DNA of 64,000 nucleotides from an uncultured Acetatifactor sp. (GTDB taxonomy: Bacteria; Bacillota; Clostridia; Lachnospirales; Lachnospiraceae), in assembly GCA_910580225.1 (NCBI GenBank), contig CAJTXE010000014.1, positions 28,912 to 92,911 of the forward strand, in the 5' to 3' direction. The position numbers and the translations under genes were made by a program. This document shows positions 34,822 through 43,809 of the stretch, piece after piece. The notes beneath the pieces are model-generated. The model saw nothing but the letters and a program-made list of their open reading frames with translations. It was not told the origin of the DNA and did not search any database. How positions within the stretch are numbered: position 1 is the stretch's first letter; every line of letters starts with the position of its first letter.

Positions 34822-36102
34822 ATGATTATTAAGAAATTTGTTGGAAAAACAGAAGAGGAAGCAGTGGAAGCCGCCCAAAAGGAGCTGGGCAGCGGCGTTG
34901 TCATCATGAATGTAAAGACTGTGGAAAGGAAAGGTCTGAAAGCACTTTTTCGGTCCAAACAGATTGAGGTGACCGTGGCACTGGAAGAGGAAAACGATGC
35001 GCCGAGAGCTTTAAACAGAGAGGCAGTTTCTAAATCTGTCCGCAAAGAGGAGCTGCGTCCCGTCAAAAAGCTTTCTCAGGAACCAGTCCGGGAAGAAGAA
35101 TTTTCCTATGATAGCATGAGGGGGGCGGAGGACAGGATTTCCATTGAGAAGAAACTTGACAGTCTGGAATCTCTTCTGTTGTCCCGGTTTCAGCAGAGCG
35201 AAGAACAACGTGACAGTAGCCTGAAAAGAGCGGACAATGCTGCACAGGCGGAAGAAATTGAAAGGCAGGAGGAATCTTTGCCGGAAGAAATGACGCAGCA
35301 GCAGCGTTTTTTAAGGCTTTTGTATAATACCATGCTGGAAAGTGAAGTGGATGAGAAATACGCGAATCAAATCGTAAACGATGTAGATATGTCCGGGCAG
35401 TCCAATTTGCCGATTGATTATATTCTGGAGAATATCTACCAGAAGATGATTTTAAAATTCGGCAGGGCTTCTGGTATTGCACCTGGGGAGGGAGAGCCGA
35501 AACTTGTAGTTTTTATGGGTCCTACCGGGGTTGGTAAGACTACTACCATAGCCAAAATCGCCAGTTGTTTTGCGGTGGAGGAGAAGCGAAAAGTGGCATT
35601 GCTGACTGCAGATACCTATCGGATCGCAGCAGTGGAACAGCTGCGGACCTATGCCAACATTCTGGAGGTTCCGTTCCGCGTTATCTATTCTGAGGATGAA
35701 GTGGGGGAAGCTGTTCATGAATTTGCAGACTATGATTATATATTTGTAGATACGATGGGACATTCTCATAAAAACGAAGAGCAGCTGGAACATATGAAAA
35801 AGCTTTTTGATGCACTGAAGGAAGCAGGGGACTGCCAGACTTTTCTCGTGATCTCGGCTACTACAAAGTACAGAGATCTGCTGAAAATTGTTGCTACGTA
35901 TGACGACATCGCAGATTTCCAGTTGATTTTTACCAAGCTGGACGAGACGGCGGCTATGGGGAATCTGCTGAATATGAAACTGTTCACGGGTAAACCCATT
36001 GCATTTGTGACCAATGGACAGAATGTGCCCAGTGATATTGAGCAGTTTAATCCACAGAAGGCAGTGAAACAGATTTTAAGCATCAAACAGGATAAGAAGT
36101 AA
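34822..36102 (+). CDS. flhF: Flagellar biosynthesis SRP-type GTPase FlhF
   Basis: FlhF is an SRP-family GTPase that sets flagellar position and number with FlhG. The 426-residue protein has a basic N-terminal B domain, a charged linker (about 60-160), an N domain and the G domain: G1 VVFMGPTGVGKTTT (about 229-242), then LTADTYRIAAVEQLRTYA, and TKLDETAAMGNLLN. The G3 element reads DTMGHSHKNEEQ rather than the DTAGR seen in most SRP GTPases; the Ala-to-Met and Arg-to-His changes touch the switch region, and whether GTP hydrolysis is altered cannot be told from sequence. Confidence 0.94.
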   Translation: MIIKKFVGKTEEEAVEAAQKELGSGVVIMNVKTVERKGLKALFRSKQIEVTVALEEENDAPRALNREAVSKSVRKEELRPVKKLSQEPVREEEFSYDSMRGAEDRISIEKKLDSLESLLLSRFQQSEEQRDSSLKRADNAAQAEEIERQEESLPEEMTQQQRFLRLLYNTMLESEVDEKYANQIVNDVDMSGQSNLPIDYILENIYQKMILKFGRASGIAPGEGEPKLVVFMGPTGVGKTTTIAKIASCFAVEEKRKVALLTADTYRIAAVEQLRTYANILEVPFRVIYSEDEVGEAVHEFADYDYIFVDTMGHSHKNEEQLEHMKKLFDALKEAGDCQTFLVISATTKYRDLLKIVATYDDIADFQLIFTKLDETAAMGNLLNMKLFTGKPIAFVTNGQNVPSDIEQFNPQKAVKQILSIKQDKK

Positions 36103-36161
36103 AAGCAGGTATGCCATGACTTGGGAAAGGCACCTGCGAAAATGAAAACAGGAGGTACCAA

Positions 36162-37037
36162 ATGGATCAGGCAGAACAGTTACGTATCCTAAAAGCAGGT
36201 CAGCAGCAGCCGAAATCATTGGCCAGGGTCATTACCGTTACCAGCGGTAAAGGCGGCGTGGGCAAATCCAATACCTCCATAAATCTTGCTATTCAGTTCC
36301 GAAAGCTGGGAAAAAGAGTCATTATACTGGACGCAGATTTTGGTCTTGCCAATATAGAGATCATGTTTGGTGCGGTTCCCAAGCATAATCTATGTGATCT
36401 GATTTATCAGGGAAAGCGGATTACGGATATTATCACCTGGGGCCCGATGGAAGTGGGATTTATATCCGGAGGGAGCGGTATCGCGGGTATGTCTAATCTC
36501 AATCGCGATTATCTCAATTATATCATCCAGAATCTTGCCCAGCTGGACACGATTACAGATATTATCATTGTGGATACCGGAGCAGGTATATCCGACGCAG
36601 TGCTGGAATTTCTGGTAGCCAGCGGGGAGATTCTGCTGGTGACGACACCTGAGCCGACATCCATTACGGATTCTTATTCTCTGTTAAAGGCCTTGTACCG
36701 TCATGAGAGATTTGATGCGGATGCCACGAAGGTAAAACTTGTCGCTAACAGGGTATCGAAGGAATCAGAGGGGAAGATTCTATATGATAAACTGAATGCA
36801 GTGGTGGAGCGCTACCTGAAGGTGCCCATTTTATATCTGGGATGTGTACCGGAGGATGCGCAGCTTTCAAAGTCGGTGATGCAGCAGACACCGGTTTCCC
36901 TGCACAATCCTGCAGCAAGGTCTACGCTTGCGTATGAGCGGATAGCAGGCAGGCTTTTGGATAAGGCGGAGGCGGAACGTCAGCCGAAACGGGGAATGGC
37001 GGCATTTTTTTCTCATATTATTGCGGGCAGGAAATAG
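36162..37037 (+). CDS. flhG: MinD-like ATPase FlhG (YlxH)
   Basis: FlhG is a ParA/MinD ATPase that stimulates FlhF GTPase and limits flagellar number. The 291-residue product has the deviant Walker A VTSGKGGVGKSNTSINLA (about 24-41), the ILDADFGLANIEIMFG switch and IIVDTGAGISDAV. The N-terminal Gln-rich stretch LRILKAGQQQPK matches the FlhF-activating segment of the family. Ribosome site CAGGAGGTACC. Confidence 0.95.
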   Translation: MDQAEQLRILKAGQQQPKSLARVITVTSGKGGVGKSNTSINLAIQFRKLGKRVIILDADFGLANIEIMFGAVPKHNLCDLIYQGKRITDIITWGPMEVGFISGGSGIAGMSNLNRDYLNYIIQNLAQLDTITDIIIVDTGAGISDAVLEFLVASGEILLVTTPEPTSITDSYSLLKALYRHERFDADATKVKLVANRVSKESEGKILYDKLNAVVERYLKVPILYLGCVPEDAQLSKSVMQQTPVSLHNPAARSTLAYERIAGRLLDKAEAERQPKRGMAAFFSHIIAGRK

Positions 37038-37097
37038 ACAATGATATGTAAGGCGAAAGGCAGCCAAATGATAAAATGAAAAAAGGTGGTGGTTGTT

Positions 37098-37832
37098 ATG
37101 TTTTCCAAATTTATTTCTGTAGGAGATAAAATTGAGTTGCAGTCTGTGTCTCGTGAAAATGAGGACCAGTCGGGGATTTCAGGAAAGATCTATAACAGTA
37201 CGGTATATGACATTCAGTCAGAGGATACGATCGAGATTACAATGCCGATGGAGAAGACCAAACTGATTCTGCTTCCTGTGGATGGTGAATTCGATATGGT
37301 ATTTTATGGGGCCAGCGGGCTGTTTCAGTGCCTGGCCAGGATCATTGACCGGTATAAGAGCAATAACACATACCTTTTGCTGATGGAGATGACCAGTAAT
37401 CTGCGCAAATATCAGAGAAGGGAATTCTACCGACTGGGATGTGCGTTGGAGATGAGTACCCGCAATCTGCAAAAGGAAGAAGTACTGACCATAGAGAGCA
37501 GGATGCCCTATACTTTGGCAAAAGGGCTTCCGCTGAAGCAGAGCGTCATTGTAGATATCAGTGGCGGTGGTCTGAGATTTCTGTCCACGCACCGCTATGA
37601 TCCAGATAGTCTGATTTACTGTAGTTTCCACCTGATGAACAATGGAGAGCACAAAAAGTATGAAGTAATCAGCAGAGTAATCAGTTCTATAGAGCTGGCT
37701 AATCGAAAGGGGACTTTTGAACAGCGAGTACAGTTCTATGATCTGGATCCTACCGTCCGGGAGGAGATCATAAAATATATTTTTGAGGAAGAGAGACGTA
37801 ACAGGCTGAAAAAGAAATATGCTTCCGAATAG
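37098..37832 (+). CDS. PilZ domain flagellar brake protein (YcgR/YpfA-like)
   Basis: A 244-residue c-di-GMP effector. The N-terminal YcgR-type domain (about 1-100) precedes a PilZ domain whose ligand-binding motifs are intact: RREFYRLGC (RxxxR type) at about 108-113 and DISGGGLRF (D-x-S-x-x-G) at about 153. Homologues bind c-di-GMP and slow the motor through MotA or FliG. ATG at 37098 is chosen, 8 bases after AAGGTGG. It stands between flhG and cheC, where Bacillus has cheB-cheA-cheW. Confidence 0.9.
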   Translation: MFSKFISVGDKIELQSVSRENEDQSGISGKIYNSTVYDIQSEDTIEITMPMEKTKLILLPVDGEFDMVFYGASGLFQCLARIIDRYKSNNTYLLLMEMTSNLRKYQRREFYRLGCALEMSTRNLQKEEVLTIESRMPYTLAKGLPLKQSVIVDISGGGLRFLSTHRYDPDSLIYCSFHLMNNGEHKKYEVISRVISSIELANRKGTFEQRVQFYDLDPTVREEIIKYIFEEERRNRLKKKYASE

Positions 37833-37869
37833 CGGCGGATCGGTAAAATGAGGTAAGGAGCGGAAACGT

Positions 37870-38496
37870 ATGAGTGATGTGATACTACAGCAGGTTTCGG
37901 ATAATTATTATGATGTGTTGAAGGAGATAGGGAATATTGGTGCAGGTAATGCAATGACAGCACTCTCTCAGATGCTTCAATGTAAGGTGGACATGAAAGT
38001 TCCTCAGGTCAGGCTTCTGGACTTTTCGGAAGTGGGAGAGCTGATGGGGGGAGAAGAACAGATCATGGCAGGTGTGTTTTTGGGGGTCGAAGGCGATATC
38101 ACCGGAAGCATGATGTTCATGGTGGAAGAGCACAGTGCAAGGCATCTGATTCAGAAGATTACCATGGGTATGCTGCCGGAAGGCGGAGAGTTTGAAGAGA
38201 TGGGATTGTCGGCTATGCAGGAGGTGGGTAATATTATCACTGGTGCATATCTGAATTCTCTGTCCAGCATGACAAATCTGACGGTTATTCCATCTCCTCC
38301 TGCAATTACGGTGGACATGGCAGGTGCAATTTTAAGTGTACCTGCGATACAATTCGGTATTTTTGGTGACAAAATTCTGCTGATTCAGTCGCAGTTTTAT
38401 GATGAAGTGAAGCTGGACGGGTATTTTATTCTGATTCCTGATCTGGAATCTTATGAGAAGATACTTACGGCATTGGGAGTACCAGTAGATTTATAG
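37870..38496 (+). CDS. cheC: CheY-P phosphatase CheC
   Basis: CheC dephosphorylates CheY-P and is activated by CheD. The 208-residue protein has two active helices with the E-x2-N pattern: VLKEIGNIGAGNAMTALS (about 16-33) and MQEVGNIITGAYLNSLS (about 116-132). It lacks the FliN domain of FliY. Adjacent cheD supports the adaptation role. Ribosome site AAGGAGCGG. Confidence 0.95.
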   Translation: MSDVILQQVSDNYYDVLKEIGNIGAGNAMTALSQMLQCKVDMKVPQVRLLDFSEVGELMGGEEQIMAGVFLGVEGDITGSMMFMVEEHSARHLIQKITMGMLPEGGEFEEMGLSAMQEVGNIITGAYLNSLSSMTNLTVIPSPPAITVDMAGAILSVPAIQFGIFGDKILLIQSQFYDEVKLDGYFILIPDLESYEKILTALGVPVDL

Positions 38497-38567
38497 CAGG
38501 ATGGTTTTGGCGGATAAGGCAGGCATTTAAAGCGGGGATAACGGACAAAAGGATATGGAAGTGGCTC

Positions 38568-39065
38568 ATGAGTGAAATAATCAAAGTAGGAATAGCAGAT
38601 TTAAAGACCTGCGTAAGCCCTAACGGTGTAATGACACTGGGGCTGGGTTCCTGTGTTGGGATTGCGATCAGGGATCCGATGAATAAAATTGGAGGCCTGG
38701 TGCATATCATGCTGCCAGACAGCAAGGCAATAACGACAGGACAACATAATATTGCCAAATTTGCGGATACAGGTATTGAAGAACTGGTGAGGCAGATGGA
38801 GCGAATGGGGGCGAGACGTGTCCGGATGGTGGCAAAGATAGCCGGAGGCGCTACCATGTTCAATTTTCAGGGGAGCGGGAGCGGTGCTTCGGTGGCTCAG
38901 GTGGGCAATCGGAATGTGGAGGCTACCAAAGCGAAACTGGCGGCCCTGAGGATTCCTATCCTGGCACAGGATACGGGCGCAAATTACGGCAGGACGGTAG
39001 TGTTCTACCCGGAAACCGGTGCTTTCCACATCCGTGCTGTAGGAAAGCCCGAGAAGATTATTTGA
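38568..39065 (+). CDS. cheD: Chemoreceptor glutamine deamidase CheD
   Basis: CheD deamidates glutamines on chemoreceptors and binds CheC. The 165-residue protein has the catalytic cysteine in LGLGSCVGIAI (about residue 29), histidine in GLVHIMLP (about 46) and the conserved FNFQGSGSG and NVEATKAKL stretches. The gene pair cheC-cheD is as in Bacillus, but receptors and CheA/CheW are not in this window. Confidence 0.96.
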   Translation: MSEIIKVGIADLKTCVSPNGVMTLGLGSCVGIAIRDPMNKIGGLVHIMLPDSKAITTGQHNIAKFADTGIEELVRQMERMGARRVRMVAKIAGGATMFNFQGSGSGASVAQVGNRNVEATKAKLAALRIPILAQDTGANYGRTVVFYPETGAFHIRAVGKPEKII

Positions 39066-39078
39066 AGAGGATACACAT

Positions 39079-39342
39079 ATGAACAGGAAGAATTTGCCGC
39101 TTCTATTGATGCTGACAGCCGGTGCGGTGACATGCATCATTACATTTATTGAAGAATATACCATGACAGAGAAGCTGGTTGCACTGTTTGTGGTATTGCT
39201 GATCTTCTATGTGCTGGGAAGTGTTCTGAAATGGACATTGGATTTTTTCGAACAGCAGAATGAAGCGCGGCTGAAGGAAGAGGGAGAAGTCATCGAGAAA
39301 GAATCGGAAGATTCTGTGGATGGAGGCGACGTGCAGGAATAA
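39079..39342 (+). CDS. Small two-helix membrane protein of unknown function
   Basis: I do not recognise this 87-residue protein. It has two hydrophobic helices (about 6-25 LPLLLMLTAGAVTCIITFI and 33-52 LVALFVVLLIFYVLGSVL) separated by a short acidic loop, then a cytoplasmic-looking acidic tail (about 58-87). It starts 13 bases after cheD and precedes the sigD promoter, so it is likely the last gene of the upstream transcript segment. Confidence 0.7.
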   Translation: MNRKNLPLLLMLTAGAVTCIITFIEEYTMTEKLVALFVVLLIFYVLGSVLKWTLDFFEQQNEARLKEEGEVIEKESEDSVDGGDVQE

Positions 39343-39350
39343 AATTATTC

Positions 39351-39379
39351 TTGACAGAATGTGTACCGGACAGTATCAT
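39351..39379 (+). promoter_or_regulatory. Internal sigma-A promoter upstream of sigD
   Basis: Perfect -35 TTGACA (39351-39356), 17-base spacer and TATCAT (39374-39379), 60 bases before the sigD start and just after the small membrane gene. It would let the sigma factor be made independently of the 28-kb upstream operon. Confidence 0.7.
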
Positions 39380-39439
39380 AACAGATAACAGTTCAGTCAT
39401 TGCATTGGATTGTTATGCAGAAGGAGGAGCCAGGATTTC

Positions 39440-40213
39440 ATGGATGAAGCAGGCAGGAAGAAACTGTTAGAAGTATATGCAAAAGTGAAATCACCGGAAA
39501 TCAGAGAGCAGTTGATTCTGGAATATGCTCCTCTTGTTAAGGTGGTTGCAGGCAGACTCAGTATGTATCTGGGTTATAATGTGGAGTACGAGGATCTTGT
39601 CAGCTATGGCATTTTTGGTTTAATAGATGCGATTGACAAGTTTGATTATCTGAAAGACGTAAAATTTGAGACATATGCCAGTCTGCGCATCCGGGGAGCG
39701 ATTCTGGATCAGATTCGCAAGCTGGACTGGATTCCCAGGACGATCAGGCAGAAACAGAAAAAGATTGAGGCAGTTATCAGGGAAGTAGAGCAGAGTACAG
39801 GGCGGATTGCCACAGATGAAGAGGTGGCCAGAGGGCTGGGGATATCAGATGAAGAGTACCTGGACTGGCAGTCTCAGATGAAAATCACGGGCCTGGTATC
39901 TCTGAACGAATATATGGAACAGGGAAGTGATATCTCACAGGATTACAGAAGACATACCACTTCCCATTTTGAGGCACCGGAAGAGCGAATAGAGCGGGAA
40001 GAGCTGGCGAAAGTGCTGGGAGAAGCGCTGCAGCTTTTGACGGAGAAAGAGCAGAAAGTAATAACGCTTTATTATTATGAGGAACTGACATTAAAGGAAA
40101 TCAGCAGTATTTTGGAGGTTTCCGAGTCCAGGGTATCGCAGTTGCATACCAGAGCATTGAAGAAGATGAAGGTAAAAATGGGGAACTACATGGGAATTCT
40201 TTCAAATATTTGA
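39440..40213 (+). CDS. sigD: Flagellar sigma factor SigD/FliA (sigma-28)
   Basis: Directs RNA polymerase to late flagellar and chemotaxis genes. The 257-residue product has region 2 (YLGYNVEYEDLVSYGIFGLIDAI, split at about 36-58; FETYASLRIRGAILDQIRKLDW), region 3 (GRIATDEEVARGLGISDEE) and region 4 (LTLKEISSILEVSESRVSQLHTRAL). This is the FliA/WhiG type. ATG at 39440 is chosen although AAGGAGG lies a long 12 bases upstream; the frame extends to a TTG at 39410 that would place the ribosome site inside the gene. No anti-sigma factor flgM is seen nearby. Confidence 0.95.
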   Translation: MDEAGRKKLLEVYAKVKSPEIREQLILEYAPLVKVVAGRLSMYLGYNVEYEDLVSYGIFGLIDAIDKFDYLKDVKFETYASLRIRGAILDQIRKLDWIPRTIRQKQKKIEAVIREVEQSTGRIATDEEVARGLGISDEEYLDWQSQMKITGLVSLNEYMEQGSDISQDYRRHTTSHFEAPEERIEREELAKVLGEALQLLTEKEQKVITLYYYEELTLKEISSILEVSESRVSQLHTRALKKMKVKMGNYMGILSNI

Positions 40214-40229
40214 TATGGGGGATTAGACT

Positions 40230-41819
40230 ATGCAGAATGGCTACTTTCGGTTGGTAAATGATTTTAATGGATACGGTATTGCCCTGTATCCACCGCGGGA
40301 GTTCGGAGAGGAAATCCGTGTGGGGGAGGTTTTGAAATATCTGGATGATTTGAAGATTATGTATGACAGGAAGCGTATAGAAGCTCAGGTCAGTTTTGGG
40401 GAAAGCGGGATTTGCCATTTAGGGGAGGGGGAATGCCCGGTCTGTCAGGAGACTTATATGCTGGATGTCAGCGAGGATGGTATGATGGCCACAGTTCGAT
40501 TTATTCCGGCATCGGAAGGCGGAAAGCGGTTGACGATGGGGGAGTTTTTGGCGGATATTAAACGCAAAAATATCGTTTACGGTGTGCAGGAAGGGGCTTT
40601 GAAGGAGCATTTCGGAACTGAAGGAGTCTATTGTACAGATATCCTGATTGCACGGGGAAAGAAGGCTGTGCAGGGGAAAGATGCAGAGATAGAATATTGT
40701 TTTAATACAAATCAGCATAAGCGTCCTGCGCACCGGGATGATGGGCGTGTCGATTATTTTAACCTGACCACGATTAATCAGTGCAGGAAAGGGCAGGTGC
40801 TTGCACGAATTATTCCGGAACAGCCTGGAGAAGCAGGGGCGGATGTTTACGGAAAGCTAATTAAGGCGAAGGAGGTCAAACGTGAGACCCTGAAATTCGG
40901 CAAGAACATCGAATTGTCTGCGGATAAAGCTTCTATTATCTCATTAGTGGATGGACATGTGGCGCTGCAGGATAAGAAAGTAATCGTATCCAGCGTGTAT
41001 CAGGTAAAAGGCGTAAACGTGTCTACCGGCAATATCAGCTATGACGGCAGCATTGAGATTGCCGGGAATGTGGATGAAAACTTTGAAGTGAAGGCGGGCG
41101 GGAATGTGGTGGTGAACGGTCTTGTGGAAGGGGCTACCATAATTGCCGGAGGAAATATCATTATTGCCAAGGGTATGAACGGCATGGGAAAAGGATACCT
41201 GCGTGCCAGAGGGGATATTATTGTGAAGTTTTTGGAGAATGCGCGGATAGTCAGCGGTGGATTTGTGGAGACAGAAGCGATTCTGCACTGTACGGTATCT
41301 TCAGGCAGTGATGTAAAGGTGGACGGGAGAAGAGGGATTATCCTGGGAGGCCGTGTTCAGGCCGCCAATGCAATCATAGCTAAGACAGTGGGCGCCAGCA
41401 TGAGCACAGCAACAACTTTGGAGGTGGGCGTTGAGCCTTTGCTGATTTCTCAGCTGGAGCATGTTACCACTGCTATAGAAGAACGAAATAAAACGCTCAA
41501 TGCAGCTGAAGTGATTTATAATAATTTTAAAGAGAAACAGAAGAAAGGTATTCAGTTTAATGAGGGGCAGATGCGGTATATGCGGAGTGTATCATCCCTG
41601 ATTGAGGAGAAGAAGACGGAACTGGAACGGCTGAATACCCGTATGGAAGCATTAAAAGAGATGATGGAGAGCCGGGAAGATGCCAAAGTTGTAATCAATG
41701 AGCAGGTTTATCCAAATACGACAATTGTGATAGGCGGTATATCCAGGCTTCTTCAGGATAATTATCGGTATTGTAAATTTGTGCGGGAAGACGGAGAGGT
41801 GCGGATGACACCCATGTAA
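40230..41819 (+). CDS. FapA family protein (DUF342)
   Basis: A 529-residue cytoplasmic protein with an N-terminal region, a central repetitive beta structure (about 255-385; repeated V-x-G-G-N-V type segments such as GSIEIAGNVDENFEVKAGG, VVVNGLVEGATIIAGG) and a C-terminal coiled coil (about 415-480). This is the DUF342/FapA architecture. FapA-like proteins are linked to flagellar assembly or polar protein placement in some bacteria; the function in Clostridia is uncertain. It follows sigD by 16 bases. Confidence 0.88.
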   Translation: MQNGYFRLVNDFNGYGIALYPPREFGEEIRVGEVLKYLDDLKIMYDRKRIEAQVSFGESGICHLGEGECPVCQETYMLDVSEDGMMATVRFIPASEGGKRLTMGEFLADIKRKNIVYGVQEGALKEHFGTEGVYCTDILIARGKKAVQGKDAEIEYCFNTNQHKRPAHRDDGRVDYFNLTTINQCRKGQVLARIIPEQPGEAGADVYGKLIKAKEVKRETLKFGKNIELSADKASIISLVDGHVALQDKKVIVSSVYQVKGVNVSTGNISYDGSIEIAGNVDENFEVKAGGNVVVNGLVEGATIIAGGNIIIAKGMNGMGKGYLRARGDIIVKFLENARIVSGGFVETEAILHCTVSSGSDVKVDGRRGIILGGRVQAANAIIAKTVGASMSTATTLEVGVEPLLISQLEHVTTAIEERNKTLNAAEVIYNNFKEKQKKGIQFNEGQMRYMRSVSSLIEEKKTELERLNTRMEALKEMMESREDAKVVINEQVYPNTTIVIGGISRLLQDNYRYCKFVREDGEVRMTPM

Positions 41820-41906
41820 CGGGGGAGGTGCTTTTGTCTTCTTGTTTTGGAAGGAAAAGGCGGCATTGGGTGATTCGGAAGCATTGTTGAGAAAGAAGGT
41901 GGATGT

Positions 41907-42215
41907 ATGGCATTTGGGGCAATCGAACTGACAACCATATCCAGGGCACAGGATTATACGACGATTAAACATAACGAAGATAATAAAGTAGTAGTAGATC
42001 AATCCAATTTCAGTGAGCAAGTTCAGAAAGCGGTGGAGCAGAATATCCGGGAAGTACACACCAGTGATAATGCTCAGTGGCGTGAAAGCCGGCCTGATGC
42101 AAAAGAAAAAGGCAATGGGAGCTACAGTGGCGACGGAGGTCGGAAGCGAAAGAAAAAGCCGGCTCAGGAGCGGGTGGTAGTAAAGAATCACGGCGGTTTT
42201 GATATGAAGATATAG
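41907..42215 (+). CDS. Small charged protein of the flagellar locus, unknown function
   Basis: Not recognised. The 102-residue product has a short N-terminal segment (MAFGAIELTTISRAQDYTTI), a helix (about 30-50), a basic cluster (RKRKKKP near 80) and an abrupt end in GGFDMKI. No membrane segment. GAAGGTGG is well placed before the ATG, which supports it being a gene; position in the cluster suggests motility. Confidence 0.65.
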   Translation: MAFGAIELTTISRAQDYTTIKHNEDNKVVVDQSNFSEQVQKAVEQNIREVHTSDNAQWRESRPDAKEKGNGSYSGDGGRKRKKKPAQERVVVKNHGGFDMKI

Positions 42216-42279
42216 AGCCGGAAGCAGATGATTCTTCCGGTGGGGCGCAGAGGATGCGCCGCAGGAGCATGGGTGAAAA

Positions 42280-43059
42280 ATGGAAGTGACAGAAATTATC
42301 CTGTTGGTTGCAGGCGGACTTATTTTCATATTAAGCTTTTTTATTCCGGACAGGAAATACGCGGCAGGCAGCTCAAGTCGTTTTTCGGAAAGCGAAATCC
42401 GGGAGCTGGTCAGCAGGGAACTGGAATCGATGAAAAGTCATGTGGATGAGATGGCTGAGGAGTCGGTTGCTGAAACCATGGAGAAGACAGAACGTGCGTT
42501 GGAGCGCCTTTCCAACGAAAAGATTATGGCAGTTAATGAATATTCCGATACTGTTTTAACCGAAATTCATAAAAATCATGAAGAGGCAGTGTTTCTGTAT
42601 GATATGCTTAATCAGAAATATACTGCCTTGAAGAATACGCTGGCGGACGTGAATAGTGCAGTAAAGGAGGCGGAGACTTCTGCACGATATCTGCAGCGTT
42701 TGAAGGAAGAAACGGGCGGAATCATGGGAGAGGCATCTGGGAATAGAGTAGATGAGGGATTTCCCAAGCTGGAATCGGAGCAGGGAAGAAACAGTAATGT
42801 GGGGATAGAAGCGGGAGGAAAGCGTGTTCTGGAAGCAGATGCCGGAAAGACGACTGTTTTGCAACCGTTGACAGGAAATTCTGCCGTCAATTTGGATTTG
42901 GAGGAAGAGCAGGCAGATAGCAACCCGGAATGCAACCATAACGACAAGATATTGCAGCTTTATAAACAGGGAAAATCGGCGGTTGTAATAGCCAGAGAGC
43001 TTGGGCTTGGGATAGGTGAAGTAAAGCTGGTAATTGACCTGTTTCGAAACCAATCGTAA
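42280..43059 (+). CDS. SwrB-like membrane protein (DUF6115-type C-terminus)
   Basis: A 259-residue protein with an N-terminal membrane anchor (about 5-23, IILLVAGGLIFILSFFI), a coiled-coil region (about 38-145), an acidic variable linker, and a C-terminal helical motif (about 225-259, ILQLYKQGKSAVVIARELG then GEVKLVIDLF) that looks like a degenerate helix-turn-helix. The same layout and location downstream of sigD occur in Bacillus SwrB, which promotes C-ring/export maturation. The link to SwrB is inference from topology and synteny. Confidence 0.65.
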   Translation: MEVTEIILLVAGGLIFILSFFIPDRKYAAGSSSRFSESEIRELVSRELESMKSHVDEMAEESVAETMEKTERALERLSNEKIMAVNEYSDTVLTEIHKNHEEAVFLYDMLNQKYTALKNTLADVNSAVKEAETSARYLQRLKEETGGIMGEASGNRVDEGFPKLESEQGRNSNVGIEAGGKRVLEADAGKTTVLQPLTGNSAVNLDLEEEQADSNPECNHNDKILQLYKQGKSAVVIARELGLGIGEVKLVIDLFRNQS

Positions 43060-43107
43060 GGAACTGATTTGCAACAGTTCTCATTCAGATTAGAAGCGAG
43101 GAAATAA

Positions 43108-43809
43108 GTGAAACTGAAATATCAAATGCGGGGCTTGGGAATCGGGATTATTGTAACGGCTTTGCTGATGGGCGTAGCCACCAGGAAAGGGATTCCTTTA
43201 AGTGATGCAGAGATCCGGGCAAAGGCATTGGAATTGGGAATGGTAGATAGTGATTCTTTGAAGCTCACTGATCTTCCCAATGTTTCCGGAACATTGACGG
43301 AAACATCCATGTCCCAGGAAGACAGCGGAACCGATGGGGACGGAGTGCCGGATGGAGACAGTGCAGCAACTATCGGCGGAGAGGATTTGGACAGTACAGA
43401 AAATACCGTCGGGGAAGAAAGTTTAATCGGAACGGAAAATGTTACCGGGCAAGGGAACACAGCTGCTTCAGAGACAATGTCTGGGCTGCATTCAGAATCG
43501 AATACAGATGTCACTTCGGGTCAGGGTGGTTCCATGGAATCGGGAGAAACAGACAGCCAAAGAAGTCCTTTGGATCAAGGAGATGCTACAGAAGCTGGTG
43601 GAGAGATTCAGATTGTGATAGAATTTGGTATGACATCTGCTCATGTCAGCGACATTTTGGAGGAGGCTGGACTGGTGGAGGATGCCGGTGCATTTGATGA
43701 GTATTTATGCAGCAACGGATTTTCCAGAAAGATTACAGCAGGTACGTATCGGATTGCGCCGGGGACGGATGAGGAAGAAATTATAAAAATCATTACAAAA
43801 AACGGATAA
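43108..43809 (+). CDS. MltG/YceG-like membrane protein without the catalytic domain
   Basis: A 233-residue protein starting at a GTG behind GCGAGG. One N-terminal membrane helix (about 7-25), a low-complexity Ser/Gly/Glu/Asp linker (about 55-165) and a C-terminal LysM-like module (about 167-233) resembling the first domain of the peptidoglycan transglycosylase MltG (MTSAHVSDILEEAGLVED, then KITAGTYRIAPGTDEEEII). The catalytic YceG region is absent, and the gene ends there. It may bind cell wall near the motor, but this is speculation. Confidence 0.6.
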   Translation: MKLKYQMRGLGIGIIVTALLMGVATRKGIPLSDAEIRAKALELGMVDSDSLKLTDLPNVSGTLTETSMSQEDSGTDGDGVPDGDSAATIGGEDLDSTENTVGEESLIGTENVTGQGNTAASETMSGLHSESNTDVTSGQGGSMESGETDSQRSPLDQGDATEAGGEIQIVIEFGMTSAHVSDILEEAGLVEDAGAFDEYLCSNGFSRKITAGTYRIAPGTDEEEIIKIITKNG

